From Clusia tigrina (Eukaryota > Arthropoda > Insecta > Diptera > Clusiidae): a stretch of 64,000 bases of DNA. A program made the translations under genes and the position numbers. The notes beneath the pieces are model-generated. The model worked only from the letters and a program-made list of their open reading frames with translations. It was not told the DNA's origin and searched no databases. The DNA lies in contig OV050031.1 of NCBI GenBank assembly GCA_920105625.2, positions 93,315,676-93,379,675 on the forward strand, written 5' to 3'. Positions 1 through 11,059 of this stretch are shown here, in pieces (position 1 is the first letter of the stretch; every line of letters starts with the position of its first letter).

Positions 1-196
1 ACATATAAATGCTTGTAACTTTTTACTGGAGCGTCATAAAACCTTGAAATTTTGTAACAATAAAGTACTCGAGCCTCTTGTGAATTTAAGCTATTGCTCA
101 AAGCTATGCTACCCTTGAATCCTAAATCAAACACTGATAAAACTTCAAATGGCCCTAAATTCTATACGGTACGTCCTACACCTATCAAAGTTTGCA
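1..196 (+). repeat. Monomer type A (reference copy, 196 bp)
   Basis: The phase chosen here begins each monomer at acatataaatg. Type A is recognised by acatataaatg at the start, tttttactgg, gcgtcat, the rare gtgaattt (other types have gtcaattt), agctattgctc and cttgaatcct. In the left domain it ends with ccctaaattct. Other A copies begin at 1551, 2329, 3107, 5239, 6017, 8150, 8928, 11060, 12610, 13388, 15721, 17472, 18451, 20214, 28043, 30199, 33139 and 36077. A-type starts are convenient boundaries for the higher-order units. From 15721 on, A ends with ccctaacttct instead. Confidence 0.95.
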
Positions 197-198
197 AC
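6..198 (+). repeat. Degenerate internal 53-bp duplication within the monomer
   Basis: Segment 6-58 (type-A base t in place of the usual c at position 6) and segment 146-198 align without gaps over 53 bases. Using the common caaatg-starting consensus, 34 of 53 positions match. Shared pieces are caaatg, taactt, cgtc, aaa, tttg and a terminal aac. The second segment ends 3 bp before the first segment of the next monomer, so the two are tandem at 56-bp spacing across the monomer boundary. A weaker third relative may end at about 112 (tcaaagctatgctac against tcaaagtttgcaac). This suggests the 196-bp unit grew from a ~56-bp ancestor. The third copy is tentative. Confidence 0.7.
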
Positions 199-392
199 AC
201 ACAAATGCTTGTAACTTTTCACTGGAGCGTTATAAAACCTTGAAATTTTGTAACAATAAAGTACTCGAGCCTCTTGTCAATTTAAGCTTTTGCTCAAAGC
301 TATGCTACCCTTAAGTCCCGAATCAAACACTGATAAAACTTCAAATGGCCCTAACTTCTATACGGTACGTCCTACACCTATCAAAGTTTGCA
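197..392 (+). repeat. Monomer type B (reference copy, 196 bp)
   Basis: Type B is recognised by acacacaaatg at the start, ttttcactgg, gcgttat, taagcttttgctc and cttaagtcccgaatc. The taagctttt segment creates a HindIII site. It also forms a perfect 6-bp inverted repeat (agcttt at 285-290, aaagct at 296-301) around a 5-base loop, which A, C and D lack. In the left domain B always precedes C. A derivative with cttgaatccc recurs further right, for example at 16112, 20606, 28435 and 31375. Another with agctattg occurs at 30591, 33531 and 36469. Confidence 0.95.
285..301 (+). other. B-specific inverted repeat with HindIII site
   Basis: agcttt (285-290), loop tgctc, aaagct (296-301): a perfect 6-bp stem with a 5-base loop. 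Present in B monomers and absent from A, C and D, where the left arm is agctat. No function is shown. Short dyads are known in several centromeric satellites, so it is a structural landmark only. Confidence 0.75.
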
Positions 393-582
393 ACATACAA
401 TTGCTTGTAACTTTTCACTGGAGCCTCATAAAACCTTGAAATTTTGTAACAATAAAATACTCGAGCCTCTTGTCAATTTAAGCTATCGCTCAAAGCTATG
501 CTACCCTTAAGTCCCAAATCAAACACTTCGCAAACACGCCCTAACTTCTATACGGTACGTCCTACACCTATCAAAGTTTGCA
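393..582 (+). repeat. Monomer type C (reference copy, 190 bp)
   Basis: Type C is the 190-bp variant. After aaatcaaacact, the usual block gataaaacttcaaatgg is replaced by tcgcaaacacg, a net loss of 6 bp. Because the replacing bases differ, this is a substituted block and not a simple deletion. Other marks are acatacaattg, gcctcat and aaaatactcgag, where the ScaI site of the other types is lost. I count 30 copies with this block. The first is here and the last is at 27069-27258. All lie in the left 27.3 kb. Confidence 0.95.
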
Positions 583-1354
583 ACACACAAATGCTTGTAA
601 CTTTTCACTGGAGCGTTATAAAACCTTGAAATTTTGTAACAATAAAGTACTCGAGCCTCTTGTCAATTTAAGCTTTTGCTCAAAGCTATGCTACCCTTAA
701 GTCCCGAATCAAACACTGATAAAACTTCAAATGGCCCTAACTTCTATACGGTACGTCCTACACCTATCAAAGTTTGCAACACACAAATGCTTGTAACTTT
801 TCACTGGAGCCTCATAAAACCTTGAAATTTTGTAACAATAAAATACTCGAGCCTCTTGTCAATTTAAGCTATCGCTCAAAGCTATGCTACCCTTAAGTCC
901 CAAATCAAACACTTCGCAAACACGCCCTAACTTCTATACGGTACGTCCTACACCTATCAAAGTTTGCAACACACAAATGCTTGTAACTTTTCACTGGAGC
1001 GTTATAAAACCTTGAAATTTTGTAACAATAAAGTACTCGAGCCTCTTGTCAATTTAAGCTTTTGCTCAAAGCTATGCTACCCTTAAGTCCCGAATCAAAC
1101 ACTGATAAAACTTCAAATGGCCCTAACTTCTATACGGTACGTCCTACACCTATCAAAGTTTGCAACATACAATTGCTTGTAACTTTTCACTGGAGCCTCA
1201 TAAAACCTTGAAATTTTGTAACAATAAAATACTCGAGCCTCTTGTCAATTTAAGCTATCGCTCAAAGCTATGCTACCCTTAAGTCCCAAATCAAACACTT
1301 CGCAAACACGCCCTAACTTCTATACGGTACGTCCTACACCTATCAAAGTTTGCA

Positions 1355-1550
1355 ACATACAAATGCTTGTAACTTTTTATTGGAGCGTAATAAAACCTTG
1401 AAATTTTGTAATAATAAAGTACTCGAGCCTCTTGTCAATTTAAGCTATCGCTCAAAGTAATGCTACCCTTGAGTCCCAAATCAAACACTGATAAAACTTC
1501 AAATGGCCCTAACTTCTATATGGTACGTCCTACACCTATCAAAGTTTGCA
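1355..1550 (+). repeat. Monomer type D (reference copy, 196 bp)
   Basis: Type D is recognised by acatacaaatg, tttttattgg, gcgtaat, ttgtaataataaag (others have taacaataaag), aaagtaatgctac, cttgagtcccaaatc and ttctatatgg. It always closes a unit in the left domain and is followed by A or an A hybrid. Relatives with gcgtaat and taataataaag but a different 3' half occur at 26089 and 27259. Confidence 0.95.
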
Positions 1551-2328
1551 ACATATAAATGCTTGTAACTTTTTACTGGAGCGTCATAAAACCTTGAAAT
1601 TTTGTAACAATAAAGTACTCGAGCCTCTTGTGAATTTAAGCTATTGCTCAAAGCTATGCTACCCTTGAATCCTAAATCAAACACTGATAAAACTTCAAAT
1701 GGCCCTAAATTCTATACGGTACGTCCTACACCTATCAAAGTTTGCAACACACAAATGCTTGTAACTTTTCACTGGAGCGTTATAAAACCTTGAAATTTTG
1801 TAACAATAAAGTACTCGAGCCTCTTGTCAATTTAAGCTTTTGCTCAAAGCTATGCTACCCTTAAGTCCCGAATCAAACACTGATAAAACTTCAAATGGCC
1901 CTAACTTCTATACGGTACGTCCTACACCTATCAAAGTTTGCAACATACAATTGCTTGTAACTTTTCACTGGAGCCTCATAAAACCTTGAAATTTTGTAAC
2001 AATAAAATACTCGAGCCTCTTGTCAATTTAAGCTATCGCTCAAAGCTATGCTACCCTTAAGTCCCAAATCAAACACTTCGCAAACACGCCCTAACTTCTA
2101 TACGGTACGTCCTACACCTATCAAAGTTTGCAACATACAAATGCTTGTAACTTTTTATTGGAGCGTAATAAAACCTTGAAATTTTGTAATAATAAAGTAC
2201 TCGAGCCTCTTGTCAATTTAAGCTATCGCTCAAAGTAATGCTACCCTTGAGTCCCAAATCAAACACTGATAAAACTTCAAATGGCCCTAACTTCTATATG
2301 GTACGTCCTACACCTATCAAAGTTTGCA
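1551..2328. repeat. HOR unit ABCD (778 bp)
   Basis: This is the base tetramer: A, B, C and D in 196+196+190+196 bp. It is followed by a second ABCD at 2329 that I cannot distinguish by eye, so the two look nearly or fully identical. Confidence 0.95.
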
Positions 2329-3106
2329 ACATATAAATGCTTGTAACTTTTTACTGGAGCGTCATAAAACCTTGAAATTTTGTAACAATAAAGTACTCGA
2401 GCCTCTTGTGAATTTAAGCTATTGCTCAAAGCTATGCTACCCTTGAATCCTAAATCAAACACTGATAAAACTTCAAATGGCCCTAAATTCTATACGGTAC
2501 GTCCTACACCTATCAAAGTTTGCAACACACAAATGCTTGTAACTTTTCACTGGAGCGTTATAAAACCTTGAAATTTTGTAACAATAAAGTACTCGAGCCT
2601 CTTGTCAATTTAAGCTTTTGCTCAAAGCTATGCTACCCTTAAGTCCCGAATCAAACACTGATAAAACTTCAAATGGCCCTAACTTCTATACGGTACGTCC
2701 TACACCTATCAAAGTTTGCAACATACAATTGCTTGTAACTTTTCACTGGAGCCTCATAAAACCTTGAAATTTTGTAACAATAAAATACTCGAGCCTCTTG
2801 TCAATTTAAGCTATCGCTCAAAGCTATGCTACCCTTAAGTCCCAAATCAAACACTTCGCAAACACGCCCTAACTTCTATACGGTACGTCCTACACCTATC
2901 AAAGTTTGCAACATACAAATGCTTGTAACTTTTTATTGGAGCGTAATAAAACCTTGAAATTTTGTAATAATAAAGTACTCGAGCCTCTTGTCAATTTAAG
3001 CTATCGCTCAAAGTAATGCTACCCTTGAGTCCCAAATCAAACACTGATAAAACTTCAAATGGCCCTAACTTCTATATGGTACGTCCTACACCTATCAAAG
3101 TTTGCA
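2329..3106. repeat. HOR unit ABCD (778 bp)
   Basis: Base tetramer in tandem with the preceding one. With the next unit (1164 bp) it forms the 778+1164 pair that is also the second and third part of the 2910-bp second-order repeat. Confidence 0.95.
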
Positions 3107-4270
3107 ACATATAAATGCTTGTAACTTTTTACTGGAGCGTCATAAAACCTTGAAATTTTGTAACAATAAAGTACTCGAGCCTCTTGTGAATTTAAGCTAT
3201 TGCTCAAAGCTATGCTACCCTTGAATCCTAAATCAAACACTGATAAAACTTCAAATGGCCCTAAATTCTATACGGTACGTCCTACACCTATCAAAGTTTG
3301 CAACACACAAATGCTTGTAACTTTTCACTGGAGCGTTATAAAACCTTGAAATTTTGTAACAATAAAGTACTCGAGCCTCTTGTCAATTTAAGCTTTTGCT
3401 CAAAGCTATGCTACCCTTAAGTCCCGAATCAAACACTGATAAAACTTCAAATGGCCCTAACTTCTATACGGTACGTCCTACACCTATCAAAGTTTGCAAC
3501 ATACAATTGCTTGTAACTTTTCACTGGAACCTCATAAAACCTTGAAATTTTGTAACAATAAAATACTGGAGCCTCTTGTCAATTTAAGCTATCGCTCAAA
3601 GCTATGCTACCCTTAAGTCCCAAATCAAACACTTCGCAAACACGCCCTAACTTCTATACGGTACGTCCTACACCTATCAAAGTTTGCAACACACAAATGC
3701 TTGTAACTTTTCACTGGAGCGTTATAAAACCTTGAAATTTTGTAACAATAAAGTACTCGAGCCTCTTGTCAATTTAAGCTTTTGCTCAAAGCTATGCTAC
3801 CCTTAAGTCCCGAATCAAACACTGATAAAACTTCAAATGGCCCTAACTTCTATACGGTACGTCCTACACCTATCAAAGTTTGCAACATACAATTGCTTGT
3901 AACTTTTCACTGGAGCCTCATAAAACCTTGAAATTTTGTAACAATAAAATACTCGAGCCTCTTGTCAATTTAAGCTATCGCTCAAAGCTATGCTACCCTT
4001 AAGTCCCAAATCAAACACTTCGCAAACACGCCCTAACTTCTATACGGTACGTCCTACACCTATCAAAGTTTGCAACATACAAATGCTTGTAACTTTTTAT
4101 TGGAGCGTAATAAAACCTTGAAATTTTGTAATAATAAAGTACTCGAGCCTCTTGTCAATTTAAGCTATCGCTCAAAGTAATGCTACCCTTGAGTCCCAAA
4201 TCAAACACTGATAAAACTTCAAATGGCCCTAACTTCTATATGGTACGTCCTACACCTATCAAAGTTTGCA
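3107..4270. repeat. HOR unit A-BC-BC-D (1164 bp, 6 monomers)
   Basis: A, B, C, B, C, D. The first C has private changes (cactggaacc, and aaatactggagcc, which destroys the XhoI site) that are absent from the equivalent units at 6017 and 8928. This copy therefore diverged separately. Confidence 0.94.
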
Positions 4271-5238
4271 ACATATAAATGCTTGTAACTTTTTACTGGA
4301 GCGTCATAAAACCTTGAAATTTTGTAACAATAAAGTACTCGAGCCTCTTGTGAATTTAAGCTATTGCTCAAAGCTATGCTACCCTTAAGTCCCGAATCAA
4401 ACACTGATAAAACTTCAAATGGCCCTAACTTCTATACGGTACGTCCTACACCTATCAAAGTTTGCAACATACAATTGCTTGTAACTTTTCACTGGAGCCT
4501 CATAAAACCTTGAAATTTTGTAACAATAAAGTACTCGAGCTTCTTGTCAATTTAAGCTATCGCTCAAAGCTATGCTACCCTTAAGTCCCAAATCAAACAC
4601 TTCGCAAACACGCCCTAACTTCTATACGGTACGTCCTACACCTATCAAAGTTTGCAACACACAAATGCTTGTAACTTTTCACTGGAGCGTTATAAAACCT
4701 TGAAATTTTGTAACAATAAAGTACTCGAGCCTCTTGTCAATTTAAGCTTTTGCTCAAAGCTATGCTACCCTTAAGTCCCGAATCAAACACTGATAAAACT
4801 TCAAATGGCCCTAACTTCTATACGGTACGTCCTACACCTATCAAAGTTTGCAACATACAATTGCTTGTAACTTTTCACTGGAGCCTCATAAAACCTTGAA
4901 ATTTTGTAACAATAAAATACTCGAGCCTCTTGTCAATTTAAGCTATCGCTCAAAGCTATGCTACCCTTAAGTCCCAAATCAAACACTTCGCAAACACGCC
5001 CTAACTTCTATACGGTACGTCCTACACCTATCAAAGTTTGCAACATACAAATGCTTGTAACTTTTTATTGGAGCGTAATAAAACCTTGAAATTTTGTAAT
5101 AATAAAGTACTCGAGCCTCTTGTCAATTTAAGCTATCGCTCAAAGTAATGCTACCCTTGAGTCCCAAATCAAACACTGATAAAACTTCAAATGGCCCTAA
5201 CTTCTATATGGTACGTCCTACACCTATCAAAGTTTGCA
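4271..5238. repeat. HOR unit A/B-C'-B-C-D (968 bp, 5 monomers)
   Basis: The first monomer (4271-4466) has A diagnostics through gtgaattt and agctattg, then B diagnostics (cttaagtcccgaatc). It is an A/B fusion that removes one monomer. The following C' (4467-4656) carries gtactcgagcttcttg, unlike ordinary C, and keeps the 190-bp block. Then come B (4657), C (4853) and D (5043). The same unit recurs at 7182 and 10092. Confidence 0.94.
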
Positions 5239-6016
5239 ACATATAAATGCTTGTAACTTTTTACTGGAGCGTCATAAAACCTTGAAATTTTGTAACAATA
5301 AAGTACTCGAGCCTCTTGTGAATTTAAGCTATTGCTCAAAGCTATGCTACCCTTGAATCCTAAATCAAACACTGATAAAACTTCAAATGGCCCTAAATTC
5401 TATACGGTACGTCCTACACCTATCAAAGTTTGCAACACACAAATGCTTGTAACTTTTCACTGGAGCGTTATAAAACCTTGAAATTTTGTAACAATAAAGT
5501 ACTCGAGCCTCTTGTCAATTTAAGCTTTTGCTCAAAGCTATGCTACCCTTAAGTCCCGAATCAAACACTGATAAAACTTCAAATGGCCCTAACTTCTATA
5601 CGGTACGTCCTACACCTATCAAAGTTTGCAACATACAATTGCTTGTAACTTTTCACTGGAGCCTCATAAAACCTTGAAATTTTGTAACAATAAAATACTC
5701 GAGCCTCTTGTCAATTTAAGCTATCGCTCAAAGCTATGCTACCCTTAAGTCCCAAATCAAACACTTCGCAAACACGCCCTAACTTCTATACGGTACGTCC
5801 TACACCTATCAAAGTTTGCAACATACAAATGCTTGTAACTTTTTATTGGAGCGTAATAAAACCTTGAAATTTTGTAATAATAAAGTACTCGAGCCTCTTG
5901 TCAATTTAAGCTATCGCTCAAAGTAATGCTACCCTTGAGTCCCAAATCAAACACTGATAAAACTTCAAATGGCCCTAACTTCTATATGGTACGTCCTACA
6001 CCTATCAAAGTTTGCA
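5239..6016. repeat. HOR unit ABCD (778 bp)
   Basis: Base tetramer, second component of second-order repeat copy 1. Confidence 0.94.
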
Positions 6017-7181
6017 ACATATAAATGCTTGTAACTTTTTACTGGAGCGTCATAAAACCTTGAAATTTTGTAACAATAAAGTACTCGAGCCTCTTGTGAA
6101 TTTAAGCTATTGCTCAAAGCTATGCTACCCTTGAATCCTAAATCAAACACTGATAAAACTTCAAATGGCCCTAAATTCTATACGGTACGTCCTACACCTA
6201 TCAAAGTTTGCAACACACAAATGCTTGTAACTTTTCACTGGAGCGTTATAAAACCTTGAAATTTTGTATCAATAAAGTACTCGAGCCTCTTGTCAATTTA
6301 AGCTTTTGCTCAAAGCTATGCTACCCTTAAGTCCCGAATCAAACACTGATAAAACTTCAAATGGCCCTAACTTCTATACGGTACGTCCTACACCTATCAA
6401 AGTTTGCACACATACAATTGCTTGTAACTTTTCACTGGAGCCTCATAAAACCTTGAAATTTTGTAACAATAAAATACTCGAGCCTCTTGTCAATTTAAGC
6501 TATCGCTCAAAGCTATGCTACCCTTAAGTCCCAAATCAAACACTTCGCAAACACGCCCTAACTTCTATACGGTACGTCCTACACCTATCAAAGTTTGCAA
6601 CACACAAATGCTTGTAACTTTTCACTGGAGCGTTATAAAACCTTGAAATTTTGTAACAATAAAGTACTCGAGCCTCTTGTCAATTTAAGCTTTTGCTCAA
6701 AACTATGCTACCCTTAAGTCCCGAATCAAACACTGATAAAACTTCAAATGGCCCTAACTTCTATACGGTACGTCCTACACCTATCAAAGTTTGCAACATA
6801 CAATTGCTTGTAACTTTTCACTGGAGCCTCATAAAACCTTGAAATTTTGTAACAATAAAATACTCGAGCCTCTTGTCAATTTAAGCTATCGCTCAAAGCT
6901 ATGCTACCCTTAAGTCCCAAATCAAACACTTCGCAAACACGCCCTAACTTCTATACGGTACGTCCTACACCTATCAAAGTTTGCAACATACAAATGCTTG
7001 TAACTTTTTATTGGAGCGTAATAAAACCTTGAAATTTTGTAATAATAAAGTACTCGAGCCTCTTGTCAATTTAAGCTATCGCTCAAAGTAATGCTACCCT
7101 TGAGTCCCAAATCAAACACTGATAAAACTTCAAATGGCCCTAACTTCTATATGGTACGTCCTACACCTATCAAAGTTTGCA
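6017..7181. repeat. HOR unit A-BC-BC-D with 1-bp insertion (1165 bp)
   Basis: Third component of second-order repeat copy 1. Private changes are gtatcaataaag near 6268 (others gtaacaat), an extra base near 6408 (tgcacacatac for tgcaacatac) and ctcaaaactatgc near 6711. I noticed no other difference from the matching unit at 8928. Confidence 0.93.
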
Positions 7182-8149
7182 ACATATAAATGCTTGTAAC
7201 TTTTTACTGGAGCGTCATAAAACCTTGAAATTTTGTAACAATAAAGTACTCGAGCCTCTTGTGAATTTAAGCTATTGCTCAAAGCTATGCTACCCTTAAG
7301 TCCCGAATCAAACACTGATAAAACTTCAAATGGCCCTAACTTCTATACGGTACGTCCTACACCTATCAAAGTTTGCAACATACAATTGCTTGTAACTTTT
7401 CACTGGAGCCTCATAAAACCTTGAAATTTTGTAACAATAAAGTACTCGAGCTTCTTGTCAATTTAAGCTATCGCTCAAAGCTATGCTACCCTTAAGTCCC
7501 AAATCAAACACTTCGCAAACACGCCCTAACTTCTATACGGTACGTCCTACACCTATCAAAGTTTGCAACACACAAATGCTTGTAACTTTTCACTGGAGCG
7601 TTATAAAACCTTGAAATTTTGTAACAATAAAGTACTCGAGCCTCTTGTCAATTTAAGCTTTTGCTCAAAGCTATGCTACCCTTAAGTCCCGAATCAAACA
7701 CTGATAAAACTTCAAATGGCCCTAACTTCTATACGGTACGTCCTACACCTATCAAAGTTTGCAACATACAATTGCTTGTAACTTTTCACTGGAGCCTCAT
7801 AAAACCTTGAAATTTTGTAACAATAAAATACTCGAGCCTCTTGTCAATTTAAGCTATCGCTCAAAGCTATGCTACCCTTAAGTCCCAAATCAAACACTTC
7901 GCAAACACGCCCTAACTTCTATACGGTACGTCCTACACCTATCAAAGTTTGCAACATACAAATGCTTGTAACTTTTTATTGGAGCGTAATAAAACCTTGA
8001 AATTTTGTAATAATAAAGTACTCGAGCCTCTTGTCAATTTAAGCTATCGCTCAAAGTAATGCTACCCTTGAGTCCCAAATCAAACACTGATAAAACTTCA
8101 AATGGCCCTAACTTCTATATGGTACGTCCTACACCTATCAAAGTTTGCA
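7182..8149. repeat. HOR unit A/B-C'-B-C-D (968 bp)
   Basis: Same hybrid-led pentamer as at 4271, including the gagcttcttg mark in C'. It opens second-order repeat copy 2. Confidence 0.94.
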
Positions 8150-8927
8150 ACATATAAATGCTTGTAACTTTTTACTGGAGCGTCATAAAACCTTGAAATT
8201 TTGTAACAATAAAGTACTCGAGCCTCTTGTGAATTTAAGCTATTGCTCAAAGCTATGCTACCCTTGAATCCTAAATCAAACACTGATAAAACTTCAAATG
8301 GCCCTAAATTCTATACGGTACGTCCTACACCTATCAAAGTTTGCAACACACAAATGCTTGTAACTTTTCACTGGAGCGTTATAAAACCTTGAAATTTTGT
8401 AACAATAAAGTACTCGAGCCTCTTGTCAATTTAAGCTTTTGCTCAAAGCTATGCTACCCTTAAGTCCCGAATCAAACACTGATAAAACTTCAAATGGCCC
8501 TAACTTCTATACGGTACGTCCTACACCTATCAAAGTTTGCAACATACAATTGCTTGTAACTTTTCACTGGAGCCTCATAAAACCTTGAAATTTTGTAACA
8601 ATAAAATACTCGAGCCTCTTGTCAATTTAAGCTATCGCTCAAAGCTATGCTACCCTTAAGTCCCAAATCAAACACTTCGCAAACACGCCCTAACTTCTAT
8701 ACGGTACGTCCTACACCTATCAAAGTTTGCAACATACAAATGCTTGTAACTTTTTATTGGAGCGTAATAAAACCTTGAAATTTTGTAATAATAAAGTACT
8801 CGAGCCTCTTGTCAATTTAAGCTATCGCTCAAAGTAATGCTACCCTTGAGTCCCAAATCAAACACTGATAAAACTTCAAATGGCCCTAACTTCTATATGG
8901 TACGTCCTACACCTATCAAAGTTTGCA
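8150..8927. repeat. HOR unit ABCD (778 bp)
   Basis: Base tetramer, second component of second-order repeat copy 2. Confidence 0.94.
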
Positions 8928-10091
8928 ACATATAAATGCTTGTAACTTTTTACTGGAGCGTCATAAAACCTTGAAATTTTGTAACAATAAAGTACTCGAG
9001 CCTCTTGTGAATTTAAGCTATTGCTCAAAGCTATGCTACCCTTGAATCCTAAATCAAACACTGATAAAACTTCAAATGGCCCTAAATTCTATACGGTACG
9101 TCCTACACCTATCAAAGTTTGCAACACACAAATGCTTGTAACTTTTCACTGGAGCGTTATAAAACCTTGAAATTTTGTAACAATAAAGTACTCGAGCCTC
9201 TTGTCAATTTAAGCTTTTGCTCAAAGCTATGCTACCCTTAAGTCCCGAATCAAACACTGATAAAACTTCAAATGGCCCTAACTTCTATACGGTACGTCCT
9301 ACACCTATCAAAGTTTGCAACATACAATTGCTTGTAACTTTTCACTGGAGCCTCATAAAACCTTGAAATTTTGTAACAATAAAATACTCGAGCCTCTTGT
9401 CAATTTAAGCTATCGCTCAAAGCTATGCTACCCTTAAGTCCCAAATCAAACACTTCGCAAACACGCCCTAACTTCTATACGGTACGTCCTACACCTATCA
9501 AAGTTTGCAACACACAAATGCTTGTAACTTTTCACTGGAGCGTTATAAAACCTTGAAATTTTGTAACAATAAAGTACTCGAGCCTCTTGTCAATTTAAGC
9601 TTTTGCTCAAAGCTATGCTACCCTTAAGTCCCGAATCAAACACTGATAAAACTTCAAATGGCCCTAACTTCTATACGGTACGTCCTACACCTATCAAAGT
9701 TTGCAACATACAATTGCTTGTAACTTTTCACTGGAGCCTCATAAAACCTTGAAATTTTGTAACAATAAAATACTCGAGCCTCTTGTCAATTTAAGCTATC
9801 GCTCAAAGCTATGCTACCCTTAAGTCCCAAATCAAACACTTCGCAAACACGCCCTAACTTCTATACGGTACGTCCTACACCTATCAAAGTTTGCAACATA
9901 CAAATGCTTGTAACTTTTTATTGGAGCGTAATAAAACCTTGAAATTTTGTAATAATAAAGTACTCGAGCCTCTTGTCAATTTAAGCTATCGCTCAAAGTA
10001 ATGCTACCCTTGAGTCCCAAATCAAACACTGATAAAACTTCAAATGGCCCTAACTTCTATATGGTACGTCCTACACCTATCAAAGTTTGCA
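8928..10091. repeat. HOR unit A-BC-BC-D (1164 bp)
   Basis: Hexamer closing second-order repeat copy 2. It lacks the insertion and substitutions seen in the 6017 copy. Confidence 0.94.
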
Positions 10092-11059
10092 ACATATAAA
10101 TGCTTGTAACTTTTTACTGGAGCGTCATAAAACCTTGAAATTTTGTAACAATAAAGTACTCGAGCCTCTTGTGAATTTAAGCTATTGCTCAAAGCTATGC
10201 TACCCTTAAGTCCCGAATCAAACACTGATAAAACTTCAAATGGCACTAACTTCTATACGGTACGTCCTACACCTATCAAAGTTTGCAACATACAATTGCT
10301 TGTAACTTTTCACTGGAGCCTCATAAAACCTTGAAATTTTGTAACAATAAAGTACTCGAGCTTCTTGTCAATTTAAGCTATCGCTCAAAGCTATGCTACC
10401 CTTAAGTCCCAAATCAAACACTTCGCAAACACGCCCTAACTTCTATACGGTACGTCCTACACCTATCAAAGTTTGCAACACACAAATGCTTGTAACTTTT
10501 CACTGGAGCGTTATAAAACCTTGAAATTTTGTAACAATAAAGTACTCGAGCCTCTTGTCAATTTAAGCTTTTGCTCAAAGCTATGCTACCCTTAAGTCCC
10601 GAATCAAACACTGATAAAACTTCAAATGGCCCTAACTTCTATACGGTACGTCCTACACCTATCAAAGTTTGCAACATACAATTGCTTGTAACTTTTCACT
10701 GGAGCCTCATAAAACCTTGAAATTTTGTAACAATAAAATACTCGAGCCTCTTGTCAATTTAAGCTATCGCTCAAAGCTATGCTACCCTTAAGTCCCAAAT
10801 CAAACACTTCGCAAACACGCCCTAACTTCTATACGGTACGTCCTACACCTATCAAAGTTTGCAACATACAAATGCTTGTAACTTTTTATTGGAGCGTAAT
10901 AAAACCTTGAAATTTTGTAATAATAAAGTACTCGAGCCTCTTGTCAATTTAAGCTATCGCTCAAAGTAATGCTACCCTTGAGTCCCAAATCAAACACTGA
11001 TAAAACTTCAAATGGCCCTAACTTCTATATGGTACGTCCTACACCTATCAAAGTTTGCA
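10092..11059. repeat. HOR unit A/B-C'-B-C-D (968 bp)
   Basis: Third copy of the hybrid-led pentamer. A private tggcactaac (others tggccctaac) occurs near 10244. Confidence 0.94.

Larger units (their letters stand above)
1..1550. repeat. HOR unit A-BC-BC-BC-D (1550 bp, 8 monomers)
   Basis: Order read from diagnostic sites: A (1), B (197), C (393), B (583), C (779), B (969), C (1165), D (1355). Three consecutive BC dimers of 386 bp make this the longest A(BC)nD form in the window. The C at 779 starts with B-type acacacaaatg but continues with gcctcat and the C block, so it is a B/C junction hybrid. Whether an upstream D precedes it cannot be seen, because the window starts exactly at A. Confidence 0.93.
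4271..7181. repeat. Second-order repeat copy 1 (2911 bp, 15 monomers)
   Basis: Composed of the 968, 778 and 1165-bp units. It matches the next copy at 7182 almost base for base. By eye I found two substitutions and one inserted base. Confidence 0.92.
7182..10091. repeat. Second-order repeat copy 2 (2910 bp, 15 monomers)
   Basis: 968+778+1164 bp, in direct tandem with copy 1. Confidence 0.92.

Noticed and set aside
525..545. CENP-B-box-like motif in the C block (ttcgcaaacacgccc)
   Set aside because: The ttcg and spacing are suggestive, but the required a and the cggg core of the mammalian motif do not match. The resemblance is partial and not evidence of CENP-B binding.
1499..1684. A 61-codon open frame on the minus strand, repeated about 20 times (e.g. 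2277-2462, 12558-12743, 36025-36216)
   Set aside because: It is the chance open frame of the D/A monomer junction. It reappears only because the monomers are near-identical, it spans less than one monomer, and 196 is not divisible by 3. Its variants track monomer hybrids, not protein constraint.
6306..6527. Plus-strand open frames of 60-73 codons (also 20699-20920, 38338-38544, 40440-40631, 51703-51885)
   Set aside because: They arise where a 1-2 bp indel or the 9-bp deletion shifts frame, or where a stop is lost in one monomer type. No start context, domain or codon signature supports a gene.
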